DNA from: CAYQZD01 sp964421875
GTDB lineage: Bacteria > Electryoneota > Tariuqbacteria > Tariuqbacterales > Tariuqbacteraceae
Direction of reading: 5' to 3'
DNA: 7,712 nucleotides
NCBI GenBank assembly: GCA_964421875.1
Contig: CAYQZD010000156.1
Coordinates: forward strand, 1-7,712
Under the pieces are notes generated by a model. It was given only the letters and a program-made list of their open reading frames with translations. It made no database searches and was not told the origin of the DNA. Made by a program: the position numbers and the translations under genes. Below, piece after piece: positions 1 to 6,611 of the stretch. Position 1 is the stretch's first letter, and each line of letters opens with the position of its first letter.

Positions 1-42
1 CGGGAATCTGCTTGAGGTTATCCCTTAATGATTGACCGAGTC

Positions 43-3000
43 TTAGGCATCGTCTTTTCCCAATACCCTGCGGATTTCCTTGAGGATGTTTAACATTTGA
101 TAGGGTTTTTGTAGGAATCCTTCAACCTTGTGTTCCTCAAGAAACTCCAATGTCAACTCTTCGGAGTAACCGCTGGTGAGAATAATCTTCAGATGCGGAT
201 TAATCTCTCTGATTTTTTTCAAGGAACTGAAGTTAAATAAAGTTGGTTCCACTACGTTCAGCAGTATGACCTCGACCGCATCGGGCTGTTGTCGAAGCGC
301 AGATATTCCCTCCGGAGTATCTGAGGAAATTATTACCGAATAATCATATCTTTCCAGAGTCTTTTTAACTATACCCGCTACGTTTTCTTCTTCTTCAACC
401 ACCAAGATTACCTCCTTCCCTCGCAGGTTGTGCTGCGATGACTGTTTTGCGTCTTTATTATCAGTATGCCTGTCGCTAGGGGGAAAGAGTACAACTATGT
501 CGGTTCCTTCACCGGATTTGCTTACGACCTTTATCGCTCCGCTATGTCCCCTTACAATTCCCAGCACAGCCGCCATACCCAAACCTCTTCCGGTAAACCT
601 GGTGGAAAAGAAGGGATCGAACAATTTATCCAGGACCATCTCATCCATACCTGCGGCATCGTCTGCAATCTCCAGAAACACATATTGCCCTTCAGGCTGC
701 GCTTCATAGTAGTAGGTCCCTTCCAGGTATTTTTTATCACACCTTTTCACCCCGGTGGAAATCTTAATCGTTCCGGCCTCACCATCGTAGGCTTCGGACG
801 CGTTTGCCATCAGGTTCACCACAAGCTGACGGATTTGGCTGGGATCAGCATCGATGTAAGGCAGTTCATCCTCGAGGTTGTAAATCACTCCAATCCTATT
901 CGATACTGCAATTCCAATCAGATGGTCGGTTTTCCGTATCAACTCTGTGATATTGACTGATTTGACCACAAACCTTCCTTTCCCGGAATATGCCAGCATC
1001 TGATTGGTCAATACTGCGGCTTTTTGCGCAACTTTCTCCAATTCCTCGATATTGAACCGGACCGGTGAGGCGGGTGACAAATCCATCAACGCTATGTTGG
1101 CGTTTCCAATGACGCCGGTAAGCATATTATTGAAATAATGAGCAATTCCTCCGGCCAGCACCGACAGACTTTCCAGCTTTTGAGACTGTTGAATCCTCGC
1201 TTCAAGTTTGCGCTGTTCCTGCTCCGCCTTTTTCTTTTCCGTAATATCCCTTTTAATCCCGAGAAGTAAGTTTTCAGCGCCGAATTTGATGGGGGTCACG
1301 GTCATATCGACCCATATTTCGCTTTCATCCTTGCGCTTCAATCTTATCTCGGGAATATCAATCCCACTGCTCTTGATTTCTCTGCCTAATCTAAAGGCCA
1401 TCTCGAAGTCTTCGGGGAAAAGAAGCGTTTCTACATTAGAATTCAGCAGTTCCGCTTTCGCATAACCGATCATCTCGCACCCGGCGGGATTGACGTCAAC
1501 GTAATTTCCCTTTTTATCGGCCAGGAACATCCCCTCCTTCGCCGATTCAAAGATTGTCCTCAAGCGGGTCTCGCTGTCACGCAAAGCCAGCTCAGCTTTC
1601 TTCTTATCGCTAATATCTTCCACGGTGCCTTCATAATATACCGCATTCCCCGTATTGTCCCGCATCACTTTAGCGCTTTCACGAACAAAAACGGTTGAAC
1701 CATCTCGCCTTTTCCAGGGTGTTTCCAATCCTCTAATCACATCTTTATCTTCCATCGCTTTCTTAAACTTATCGCGAGGGAAATCCAATTCAAATCCCTC
1801 CTTCTCTAGGTCCCGCTCAGCCAGCTCCTCGAAGGAATCGAATCCGAGCATTCTCACCAAAGCGGGATTTGCCATCAGAATCTGGCCATCAGGGGTAGTT
1901 CGGTAAAGACCAATGGTGGAATTCTCGTAGAGACTTCTGAATCGTTCTTCACTTTCCCGCAAAGCTTCTTCCGCTCGCTTCCTCTCTGTTATATCCCGAA
2001 CAACAGTGATTATACGGTTTACCTTGCCATCAACGACAGAGGGTATTTTCCTGGTTTCAGTGATAATCTCACTTCCATTAATGTCGTATGACTCTTCAGT
2101 CACCAAGGTCTTATTATTCTCAAAAACCCACAAATACTCTTCAACTACGCTGTCGGCAAGGAAAGGAAAAGCCTCGAGAACCTCCTTGTTTATGATATCC
2201 GTAGATAAACCCAGTTCTTTTATCCATTCAGCAAAAGCTTGATTGTATAGGCGGATGTTTAAATTCTTATCGACTACGTGAATAGCGTCCTTCATTGAAT
2301 TCAAGGTTGTTCGATAGCGGGATTCCGATTCTTCAAGGGCCTGTTGAGCATTAATTCTCTCGGTAATATCTCGACCGATTATATGGAAACCGATCGGTTC
2401 ATCGTTTGATGTCCGGAGGTTAGCGCTTTGACCCAGCCACACGGTTTCGCTATTGGCGGTTTTGATGGGAAATTCGATGTAGGAGGAGAGCTGGCGGTTT
2501 AGATATTGCCGCATATAATGAATCTGCACTCGTCTCCGGTATTGCGGATGAACCACATCCAAATAATTCATCTTCATAAACTCTTCCAAAGGGCAACCGA
2601 CGATTCTACAGCCTGCGGCGTTCATCAGCTGAAAATTTCCCAGTAAGTCGGAAGTGAAGATAATCTCGGAAGCGCTTTCCACAGCCTGACGGTACTTCTG
2701 CTCAGAATCCCGTAAAGCTTTCTCCATCCGCCTCATTTCTGTTACATCGTTCATCGTACAATGAATCAATGACGGACTAACTTTATCCCCTTCTTCAATT
2801 CTACAATTGACTGTCACATATACTGTTGAACCATCTTTAGACCTCAAGGTGCACTCGTCCACCAACAATTCACCAGAAGAGACAAATTTATTGAATCGCT
2901 TGGAAAAATACTCTTGGCATTCGGAAGTAAGAAATTCGGACACAGGTTTTCCCGCAACTTCATCCTCGCTGTAACCTAACATGCGCTGCCACATCCGGTT

Positions 3001-3171
3001 AACCTTGAGAATGCGGCCCTCTATGTCCATTATTTGATACGGGAGTGGGAAAAAATCGGGCAGGTGTAAACTGTCGGAGTTTAGAAAGTCAGTGGAGTTT
3101 TCAGCGGTTTGTCGTTGTGATTTTGAATTTTTACTTGATAACGCCCTGTCTGCTCGTTGGTCGTCTTTCAT
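43..3171 (-). CDS. Soluble five-PAS hybrid histidine kinase with degenerate C-terminal receiver
   Basis: A 1042-residue multi-PAS sensor kinase. It has no signal peptide or membrane segment, so it is probably cytoplasmic. Five PAS/PAC modules lie at about 35-150, 155-275, 283-400, 405-525 and 530-650. Most end in a D-I-T-E-like motif followed by a short ALRxSExRYR-type helical linker. The DHp domain (about 660-725) has the H-box LAGGIAHYFNN with His678. The ATPase domain (about 770-895) has an N box with Asn786 and Asn790, a G1-like segment at 837-841 and a GRGLGMA G2 loop at 861-867. A receiver-like domain spans about 920-1035. Oddities: Tyr679 replaces the usual Asp/Glu after the His, Ala839 replaces the first G1 Gly, and in the receiver Asn972 stands at the phospho-acceptor position and Glu926-Glu927 at the acidic pair, while Thr999 and Lys1022 are kept. 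The ATG at 3171 is the only in-frame start near the upstream TGA and its Shine-Dalgarno is weak. The input signal is unknown. Proximity to pst-phoU suggests, but does not show, a link to phosphate. Confidence 0.93.
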   Translation of the reverse strand: MKDDQRADRALSSKNSKSQRQTAENSTDFLNSDSLHLPDFFPLPYQIMDIEGRILKVNRMWQRMLGYSEDEVAGKPVSEFLTSECQEYFSKRFNKFVSSGELLVDECTLRSKDGSTVYVTVNCRIEEGDKVSPSLIHCTMNDVTEMRRMEKALRDSEQKYRQAVESASEIIFTSDLLGNFQLMNAAGCRIVGCPLEEFMKMNYLDVVHPQYRRRVQIHYMRQYLNRQLSSYIEFPIKTANSETVWLGQSANLRTSNDEPIGFHIIGRDITERINAQQALEESESRYRTTLNSMKDAIHVVDKNLNIRLYNQAFAEWIKELGLSTDIINKEVLEAFPFLADSVVEEYLWVFENNKTLVTEESYDINGSEIITETRKIPSVVDGKVNRIITVVRDITERKRAEEALRESEERFRSLYENSTIGLYRTTPDGQILMANPALVRMLGFDSFEELAERDLEKEGFELDFPRDKFKKAMEDKDVIRGLETPWKRRDGSTVFVRESAKVMRDNTGNAVYYEGTVEDISDKKKAELALRDSETRLRTIFESAKEGMFLADKKGNYVDVNPAGCEMIGYAKAELLNSNVETLLFPEDFEMAFRLGREIKSSGIDIPEIRLKRKDESEIWVDMTVTPIKFGAENLLLGIKRDITEKKKAEQEQRKLEARIQQSQKLESLSVLAGGIAHYFNNMLTGVIGNANIALMDLSPASPVRFNIEELEKVAQKAAVLTNQMLAYSGKGRFVVKSVNITELIRKTDHLIGIAVSNRIGVIYNLEDELPYIDADPSQIRQLVVNLMANASEAYDGEAGTIKISTGVKRCDKKYLEGTYYYEAQPEGQYVFLEIADDAAGMDEMVLDKLFDPFFSTRFTGRGLGMAAVLGIVRGHSGAIKVVSKSGEGTDIVVLFPPSDRHTDNKDAKQSSQHNLRGKEVILVVEEEENVAGIVKKTLERYDYSVIISSDTPEGISALRQQPDAVEVILLNVVEPTLFNFSSLKKIREINPHLKIILTSGYSEELTLEFLEEHKVEGFLQKPYQMLNILKEIRRVLGKDDA

Positions 3172-3332
3172 AACGAACTCAAATGAATATTTTCAGGATA
3201 AGTCCTCCCTTATGATTAAAGAAAACCTATGGAATGAGCCCCTCGCCGAGAGTCTCTGATGCAGCTTGAGCTCCCAATGAACTGAAATTTTAGCTCTCAA
3301 AGAAAGAGTAGAGTTAAAGTCATTTATGTAAA

Positions 3333-3429
3333 GAATGACAGAAAAGAAATAGTCTTTTCTGCGTAAGCAGAAATCCATATTGTTGTATTTATACGAGTTA
3401 CTGGACTCCCGTTTTCTCGGGAGTGACAG
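3333..3429 (-). repeat. Degenerate paired palindromic (REP/BIME-like) intergenic repeat
   Basis: Two 7-bp stem-loops lie about 30 bp apart. One is ACTCCCG/CGGGAGT at 3405-3411 and 3418-3424 with a 6-base loop. The other is TTTCTGC/GCAGAAA at 3356-3362 and 3367-3373 with loop GTAA. Each is joined to a GGA(C/T)T-like tract, and GA(A/G)TGACAG ends occur at 3333 and 3421. The layout resembles the widespread intergenic repeat whose reading frame gives PRKRES-type peptides, and 'LPRKRESS' is indeed readable on the minus strand. The substitutions suggest an old, decayed copy. Family assignment is from memory of such repeats, not from a search. Confidence 0.6.
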
Positions 3430-3692
3430 TTCATAGGACAATCTTTTTTAGAATCACAATAGCTTCAGAATATGGAAAAAAAACCTGAAAAGCAAATTTG
3501 TGGAACAAGATAAACCTTTAAATCTTATCCTATAATATAGAAACTAACACATTGTTATTTAAGGTGTAAACAAATGTATGTTCCTCATAACCTCAATCAA
3601 TCGTAGTGACGGTGAAATCGCCCTCGCAGAATATCCGCCCGGGTCTCCAAGCATAAGCCCTAAGTATAAAATCACTTTTTTATCATAAAAAC

Positions 3693-3721
3693 TTGACAAA
3701 TGTTCAGCAAATTCGCATATT
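3693..3721 (+). promoter_or_regulatory. Candidate sigma70-type promoter, plus strand
   Basis: A perfect TTGACA at 3693-3698 is followed by a 17-base spacer and CATATT (4 of 6 matches to TATAAT) at 3716-3721. An A/T-rich stretch just upstream (about 3665-3692, with a run of T and then A) resembles an UP element. Transcription would start near 3728 and run towards the 3' end of phoU, against the neighbouring genes. No annotated-size gene follows on this strand, so the product would be a short RNA, a small ORF or a phoU antisense transcript. It could also be a chance match. Confidence 0.4.
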
Positions 3722-3727
3722 ACCTAA

Positions 3728-3796
3728 GAGGGGCATTTAAAAATGCCGGAGGCGCCGATGAGGGATTTCAAACGCTTCGCCTCTTCTTTATTATAA
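3728..3796 (+). ncRNA. Candidate small transcript with two stem-loops (or 17-codon ORF)
   Basis: Downstream of the plus-strand promoter is a stem-loop GGCATTT/AAATGCC (3733-3748, 2-base loop). A longer hairpin follows, with GAGGCG at 3749-3754 pairing CGCCTC at 3778-3783, then a T-rich tail (TTCTTTATTAT). The second hairpin plus tail resembles an intrinsic terminator with a long loop, giving a transcript of about 70 nt. The same stretch also holds an ATG at 3743 preceded by AGAGGGG, opening a 17-codon frame (MPEAPMRDFKRFASSLL) that ends at TAA 3794-3796. These explanations overlap, and a dispersed genomic repeat is a third possibility. I do not recognise a known RNA family. Confidence 0.25.
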
Positions 3797-3830
3797 TAAT
3801 CATGATCATCATCTGATAAGCCGGAAAGTC

Positions 3831-4487
3831 TTATTTGACAACCTTGTGTCTAACGATTTCTCCTTCCACCAGGTAGATGACATCTTCCGCGATGTTGGTT
3901 ATCTGGTCGGCGATGCGTTCCAGGTGCCTTGAGATTGACAGGAGGTTAATCAGATAATCCAATTCTTCTGTGTTTTCGCAGATTTTCGACTGAATCAGCT
4001 TGAACATCCGCCGGTTGAGTTCATCCACTTCATCGTCGGCCTCAATTACCTCCCGCGCAGCTTCAGGGTCCTGGTTGATGAGGGCGTCCAAACTGCGCTC
4101 CAGCATCCACTGCGCCCGGTTCACCATTATGGTCAATTCTTCGGGGATAGTTCCCCCCCAATCGTCTATGACTCGGACTCGTTCGGCGATGTTGACCGCC
4201 TGGTCGCCTATCCGCTCCAAATCGTTGTTAATTTTTAACACCGCGACCACAAATCTGAGGTCGTTAGCGACCGGGGTGTGCAGCGCTAAGATTTTAAGGC
4301 ATTCCTCTTCAACTTCGACCTCAGCCAGATCAATATCGAGATCGCCTTCGATGACCTGAAGCGCAAGATCGGAATTTCGTTCCTTCAAGGCTCCGACCGC
4401 CTTTCCCAGGGCGTCCTCGACATTAGCGCTGACGGTGAGGATTTTCTTTTTCAGGTTTTCGATTTCACGGCGCAGATGGACGTTCAT
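3831..4487 (-). CDS. phoU: Phosphate signalling regulator PhoU
   Basis: A 218-residue all-helical protein made of two homologous three-helix PhoU repeats, slightly shorter than the E. coli protein. Family hallmarks are visible twice: LERIGD (90-95) with NIAE (99-102) in the first half, and LERIAD (189-194) with NIAED (198-202) in the second. Acidic helix segments at about 46-62 and 147-158 match the metal-binding E/D-xxx-D regions. PhoU is a cytoplasmic peripheral protein that acts with PstB and the Pho sensor kinase to shut off Pho signalling and restrain uptake when phosphate is plentiful. The ATG start has an AGGGTG Shine-Dalgarno at 4492-4497. The gene follows pstB after a 195-bp gap that contains a stem-loop, and is probably the last gene of the pst unit. 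No key residue appears to be missing. Confidence 0.96.
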   Translation of the reverse strand: MNVHLRREIENLKKKILTVSANVEDALGKAVGALKERNSDLALQVIEGDLDIDLAEVEVEEECLKILALHTPVANDLRFVVAVLKINNDLERIGDQAVNIAERVRVIDDWGGTIPEELTIMVNRAQWMLERSLDALINQDPEAAREVIEADDEVDELNRRMFKLIQSKICENTEELDYLINLLSISRHLERIADQITNIAEDVIYLVEGEIVRHKVVK

Positions 4488-4558
4488 AGCGCACCCTAAT
4501 AATCTTTCTTCTTATGCTGATTCTTGAAAGGTCTTTTTTTTAAAAAAGGTTTTCATAC

Positions 4559-4584
4559 GCTGTCGGGTGCGGGGACCCGACAGC
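4559..4584. repeat. Perfect 10-bp stem-loop in the pstB-phoU gap
   Basis: GCTGTCGGGT (4559-4568) pairs exactly with ACCCGACAGC (4575-4584) around a 6-base GC-rich loop. Read on the transcribed minus strand, a TTTTTTAAAAAAAA tract follows about 10 bases after the stem, so it is not a canonical intrinsic terminator, though partial termination or 3'-end protection of the pstB message is possible. The GC-rich, exactly palindromic form set in AT-rich surroundings suggests a dispersed genomic repeat of the 'TCGGGT-GCGGGG-ACCCGA' kind. Copy number elsewhere cannot be seen here. Confidence 0.6.
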
Positions 4585-4682
4585 ACGGTTACTTGAAAAT
4601 AGCGGCGGCGTAGATACGCGAGCCGTGAATTTTCATTCTTCGTTGTACGATGATTCGCGAAGAGAATCCATCGAATGATGGT

Positions 4683-5570
4683 TTACCCGAATCTTCCGGT
4701 AATGTAGTCTTCGGTTTGTTTAAGCTTTGGCTTGGTGAACAGTTCCTTGGTGCCGCCGACCTCGATGATTCTGCCGTCATAAAAGAAGGCTGTGATGTCC
4801 GACACCCTGGCGGCTTGCTGCATATTGTGAGTCACAATCACGATAGTATATTTAAACTTCAGTTCCAGCATCAATTCTTCGATTTTGGCGGTGGCGATAG
4901 GGTCGATGGCGGAGCAGGGTTCATCCATAAGCAGGATTTCCGGCTCCAGGGCGACAGCTCTGGCGATACACAAGCGCTGCTGCTGTCCCCCGGAAAGCGC
5001 GGTTCCGGGGCTGGCGAGTTTATCTTTAACCTCATCCCAGAGGGCGGCATGCGCCAGCGCCTCCTCCACTCTATCGGTCAGCTCGCTTCCCTTTATTTTA
5101 AAGTTCATCTTCAGCCCGTAAGCTACATTGTCGTAGATGCTCATAGGAAAAGGGCTGGGTTTCTGGAAAATCATACCGATGCGTCTTCTGAGGTCAATAG
5201 GGTCCACATCTGGCGCAAAAATATTCACACCTCCCACCAAAATTTCACCTTCAGCGCGCTGATTTCGATAGAGTTCAAAGATTCTGTTATAGACACGGAT
5301 ATGGGTGGATTTTCCCGAGCCTGAGGGCCCAATGATAGCGGTTATCCGGTTGGCGTAAATATCCAGATTATTGTCAAACAGAGCCTGGGAGTCACCATAA
5401 TAGAAATTCAAGCCTCGAACTGAAAGCTTGACATCGGGCGCGGTTGGTTTCGAAGTACTACGATGTTCTCTCAGACTTATATTAGAGATCTCATTCAAAT
5501 CAAAATCCACCTTTTTGATATGTTGAAATTCCGATTTGTCTATTGCTGAATCCGATTCTTTTGTCAACAT
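4683..5570 (-). CDS. pstB: Phosphate ABC transporter ATP-binding protein PstB
   Basis: The ATPase subunit that drives phosphate import through PstCA at the inner face of the membrane. Counting from the ATG at 5570 (295 residues), all ABC motifs are intact: Walker A GPSGSGKST (81-89), Q-loop FQKP (Gln136), signature LSGGQQQR (192-199), Walker B ILLMDEP with Glu217, D-loop SAID and H-loop His248. PstB-specific blocks are also present (FYYG near the start, FPMSIYDNVAYGL, and the C-terminal TEDYITGRFG). Walker A has Ser where many PstB proteins have Cys. About 46 residues precede the conserved core; this charged extension is longer than usual and I see no domain in it. A TTG at 5576 is an alternative start two codons upstream. 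Neither start has a clear Shine-Dalgarno. A 162-bp gap with repeats separates it from pstA. Confidence 0.96.
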   Translation of the reverse strand: MLTKESDSAIDKSEFQHIKKVDFDLNEISNISLREHRSTSKPTAPDVKLSVRGLNFYYGDSQALFDNNLDIYANRITAIIGPSGSGKSTHIRVYNRIFELYRNQRAEGEILVGGVNIFAPDVDPIDLRRRIGMIFQKPSPFPMSIYDNVAYGLKMNFKIKGSELTDRVEEALAHAALWDEVKDKLASPGTALSGGQQQRLCIARAVALEPEILLMDEPCSAIDPIATAKIEELMLELKFKYTIVIVTHNMQQAARVSDITAFFYDGRIIEVGGTKELFTKPKLKQTEDYITGRFG

Positions 5571-5580
5571 AATCAATCAA

Positions 5581-5611
5581 ATAATGCTTTGTGTGAGAAT
5601 AATGCTCTGTG
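5581..5611. repeat. 13-bp direct repeat, 18-bp period, just upstream of pstB
   Basis: ATAATGCTTTGTG at 5581-5593 recurs as ATAATGCTCTGTG at 5599-5611 with one mismatch. The copies start 18 bases apart and end 11 bases before the pstB ATG. On the transcribed strand each gives a CATTAT box. They could be a tandem operator or a duplicated regulatory site, or a small slippage duplication. No -35 element at a good distance is visible. Confidence 0.4.
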
Positions 5612-5628
5612 AAGCCGTAAACAGGATA

Positions 5629-5695
5629 GTCATTCCGGCGAAGCCGTAATCCCTCCGAAAAGAAGGATTCTGGCTCGCTTCGCGGCCAGAATGAC
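5629..5695. repeat. REP-like palindromic element between pstA and pstB
   Basis: A compact element bounded by GTCATTC (5629-5635) and GAATGAC (5689-5695), which are exact inverted copies. Inside are AATCC/GGATT arms (5648-5652, 5665-5669) and two hairpins: CGGC-GAA-GCCG (5636-5646) and CTGGC/GCCAG (5670-5674, 5685-5689). This matches the layout of the widespread 'GTCATTCC...GGATTC...GAATGAC' intergenic repeats. It lies in the pstA-pstB message, so it may stabilise or pause the transcript between the two genes. It is better preserved than the copy near 3333-3429. Confidence 0.7.
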
Positions 5696-5732
5696 GCATT
5701 CGCTTCAAATCGGTAATGTGTTACAGCCTTAT

Positions 5733-6611
5733 TCATTTTACAGACTTACCTTTAATAGCAATGCGGGCGGCGATGGTCAATAGCAGGACACCCCCCATAA
5801 TCAAAAGCGAAGCTCCCCAGGCTTTCTGCACCCAGTCTGAATAGGGGGACATCGCGTAGTTGAAGATGGTCACGGTCAAATTGGCGATGGGTTCGTCCAG
5901 GGAGCGGAGCCAGTATTGACTGTTCAGTGCGGTGAAGAGGAGGGGCGCGGTTTCCCCGGAGATTCTGGCAACGGCGAGCAGGACTCCGGTGAGCATCCCG
6001 CTTTTAGCTTCGCGGAAGACCAGGCCTATGATGACCCTCCAGCGGGGGATTCCCAGGGCGAGTCCCGATTCCCTCATCGCGTCCGGGACCATATTCAGCA
6101 TATCTTCGGCAGCCCTGACGACTACGGGGAGCATAATCACCGCCAGCGCGACTGCTCCGGCATAGCCGGAGAAGTTTTTCATCGGCACCACCATCAGGGT
6201 GTAGATGAACACTCCGACGATGATGGAGGGCACGCCTATCAGCGAGTTGGTGATGAACCTGACGGCGGCGGCGAATTTGGAACCTTTGCCGAATTCGGCG
6301 AGGTAAACACCGGTCATAATTCCCACCGGGGTGGCTACCAAAGCCCCCAGCAAGGTCAGGAGTACGGTGCCCAGGATGGCGTTAGCCAGTCCGCCGCCTT
6401 CGATTCCCGGCGGGGTGGGCAGTTTGGTGAAGAAGCTCAGGTCATAGGCTCCCACACCCTTTTTAACCACTTCGTAGATTATCCAGAGCAGGAAGAAGAG
6501 TCCGAGGAGCGCGCCCAAGGTGGAAATCACTTTTACTGATAAGTCCAACGCTTCGCGTTTCTTCAGAGACCGGGTCCGCAGATTATCCGTTATAGCGAGG
6601 TTCCCGTTCAT
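5733..6611 (-). CDS. pstA: Phosphate ABC transporter permease PstA
   Basis: One of the two inner-membrane channel subunits of the Pst importer. The 292-residue length is typical. After a basic cytoplasmic N-terminus (about 1-24), hydrophobic segments fall at about 26-48, 76-98, 116-140, 150-166, 205-220 and 266-285, the usual six-helix plan. The cytoplasmic coupling (EAA) loop that docks on PstB is at about 167-194, with RESGLALGIPRWRVI. The PstA-typical motifs PTPPGIEGGGLANAILGT (65-82) and RISGETAPLLFTA (216-228) are present. Its ATG overlaps the pstC stop by 4 bases (ATGA), with an AAGGCGG Shine-Dalgarno inside the end of pstC, so translational coupling and equal output of the two subunits are likely. 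I see no irregularity. Confidence 0.96.
   Translation of the reverse strand: MNGNLAITDNLRTRSLKKREALDLSVKVISTLGALLGLFFLLWIIYEVVKKGVGAYDLSFFTKLPTPPGIEGGGLANAILGTVLLTLLGALVATPVGIMTGVYLAEFGKGSKFAAAVRFITNSLIGVPSIIVGVFIYTLMVVPMKNFSGYAGAVALAVIMLPVVVRAAEDMLNMVPDAMRESGLALGIPRWRVIIGLVFREAKSGMLTGVLLAVARISGETAPLLFTALNSQYWLRSLDEPIANLTVTIFNYAMSPYSDWVQKAWGASLLIMGGVLLLTIAARIAIKGKSVK

Larger units (their letters stand above)
3172..3830. other. 659-bp gene-poor gap between phoU and the kinase
   Basis: I see no convincing protein gene here. The 82-codon minus-strand reading frame at 3193-3441 starts inside a palindromic repeat and is best read as a by-product of it. The gap holds, from left to right, a degenerate paired palindrome (3333-3429), an AT-rich stretch (about 3440-3600), a more GC-rich block of unknown nature (about 3600-3660), and a plus-strand promoter followed by two stem-loops (3693-3796). 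On the minus strand a TATATT/TATTAT -10-like element lies near 3530-3540, without a good -35, and could serve the kinase. A GGGAGGA motif at 3203-3209 has no start codon at a suitable distance. The size of the gap suggests the kinase is transcribed separately from pst-phoU. Confidence 0.7.

Noticed and set aside
1..42. Possible terminator after the kinase
   Set aside because: No stem-loop followed by a T-run is visible in the 42 bases available; the true end may lie beyond the window.
428..960. Plus-strand frames of 93 and 164 codons
   Set aside because: They lie wholly within the well-supported kinase gene on the other strand and their peptides show no domain features.
3325..3345. Pho-box-like CTGTCAT half-site (minus strand)
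   Set aside because: The second half-site at 11-bp spacing is absent, and the match falls in the TGTCATTC arm of the palindromic repeat.
3193..3441. 82-codon minus-strand frame upstream of the kinase
   Set aside because: It starts inside the degenerate palindromic repeat (LPRKRESS-type peptide), has no recognisable domain and reads through low-complexity gap sequence. A repeat artefact is the simpler explanation.
3526..3536. TATAAT on the plus strand in the AT-rich gap
   Set aside because: No -35-like element at 16-18 bases; in such AT-rich sequence a lone TATAAT is expected by chance.
4589..4636. 15-codon minus-strand frame (MKIHGSRIYAAAIFK) in the pstB-phoU gap
   Set aside because: No Shine-Dalgarno at good spacing, no conservation evidence; short open frames like this are common by chance.
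4650..5324. 224-codon plus-strand frame
   Set aside because: It is antisense to pstB, whose ABC motifs are all intact; the frame has no family features.
5916..6539. 207-codon plus-strand frame
   Set aside because: It is antisense to pstA; its very skewed Gly/Asp/Glu/His composition is the mirror of membrane-protein codons.
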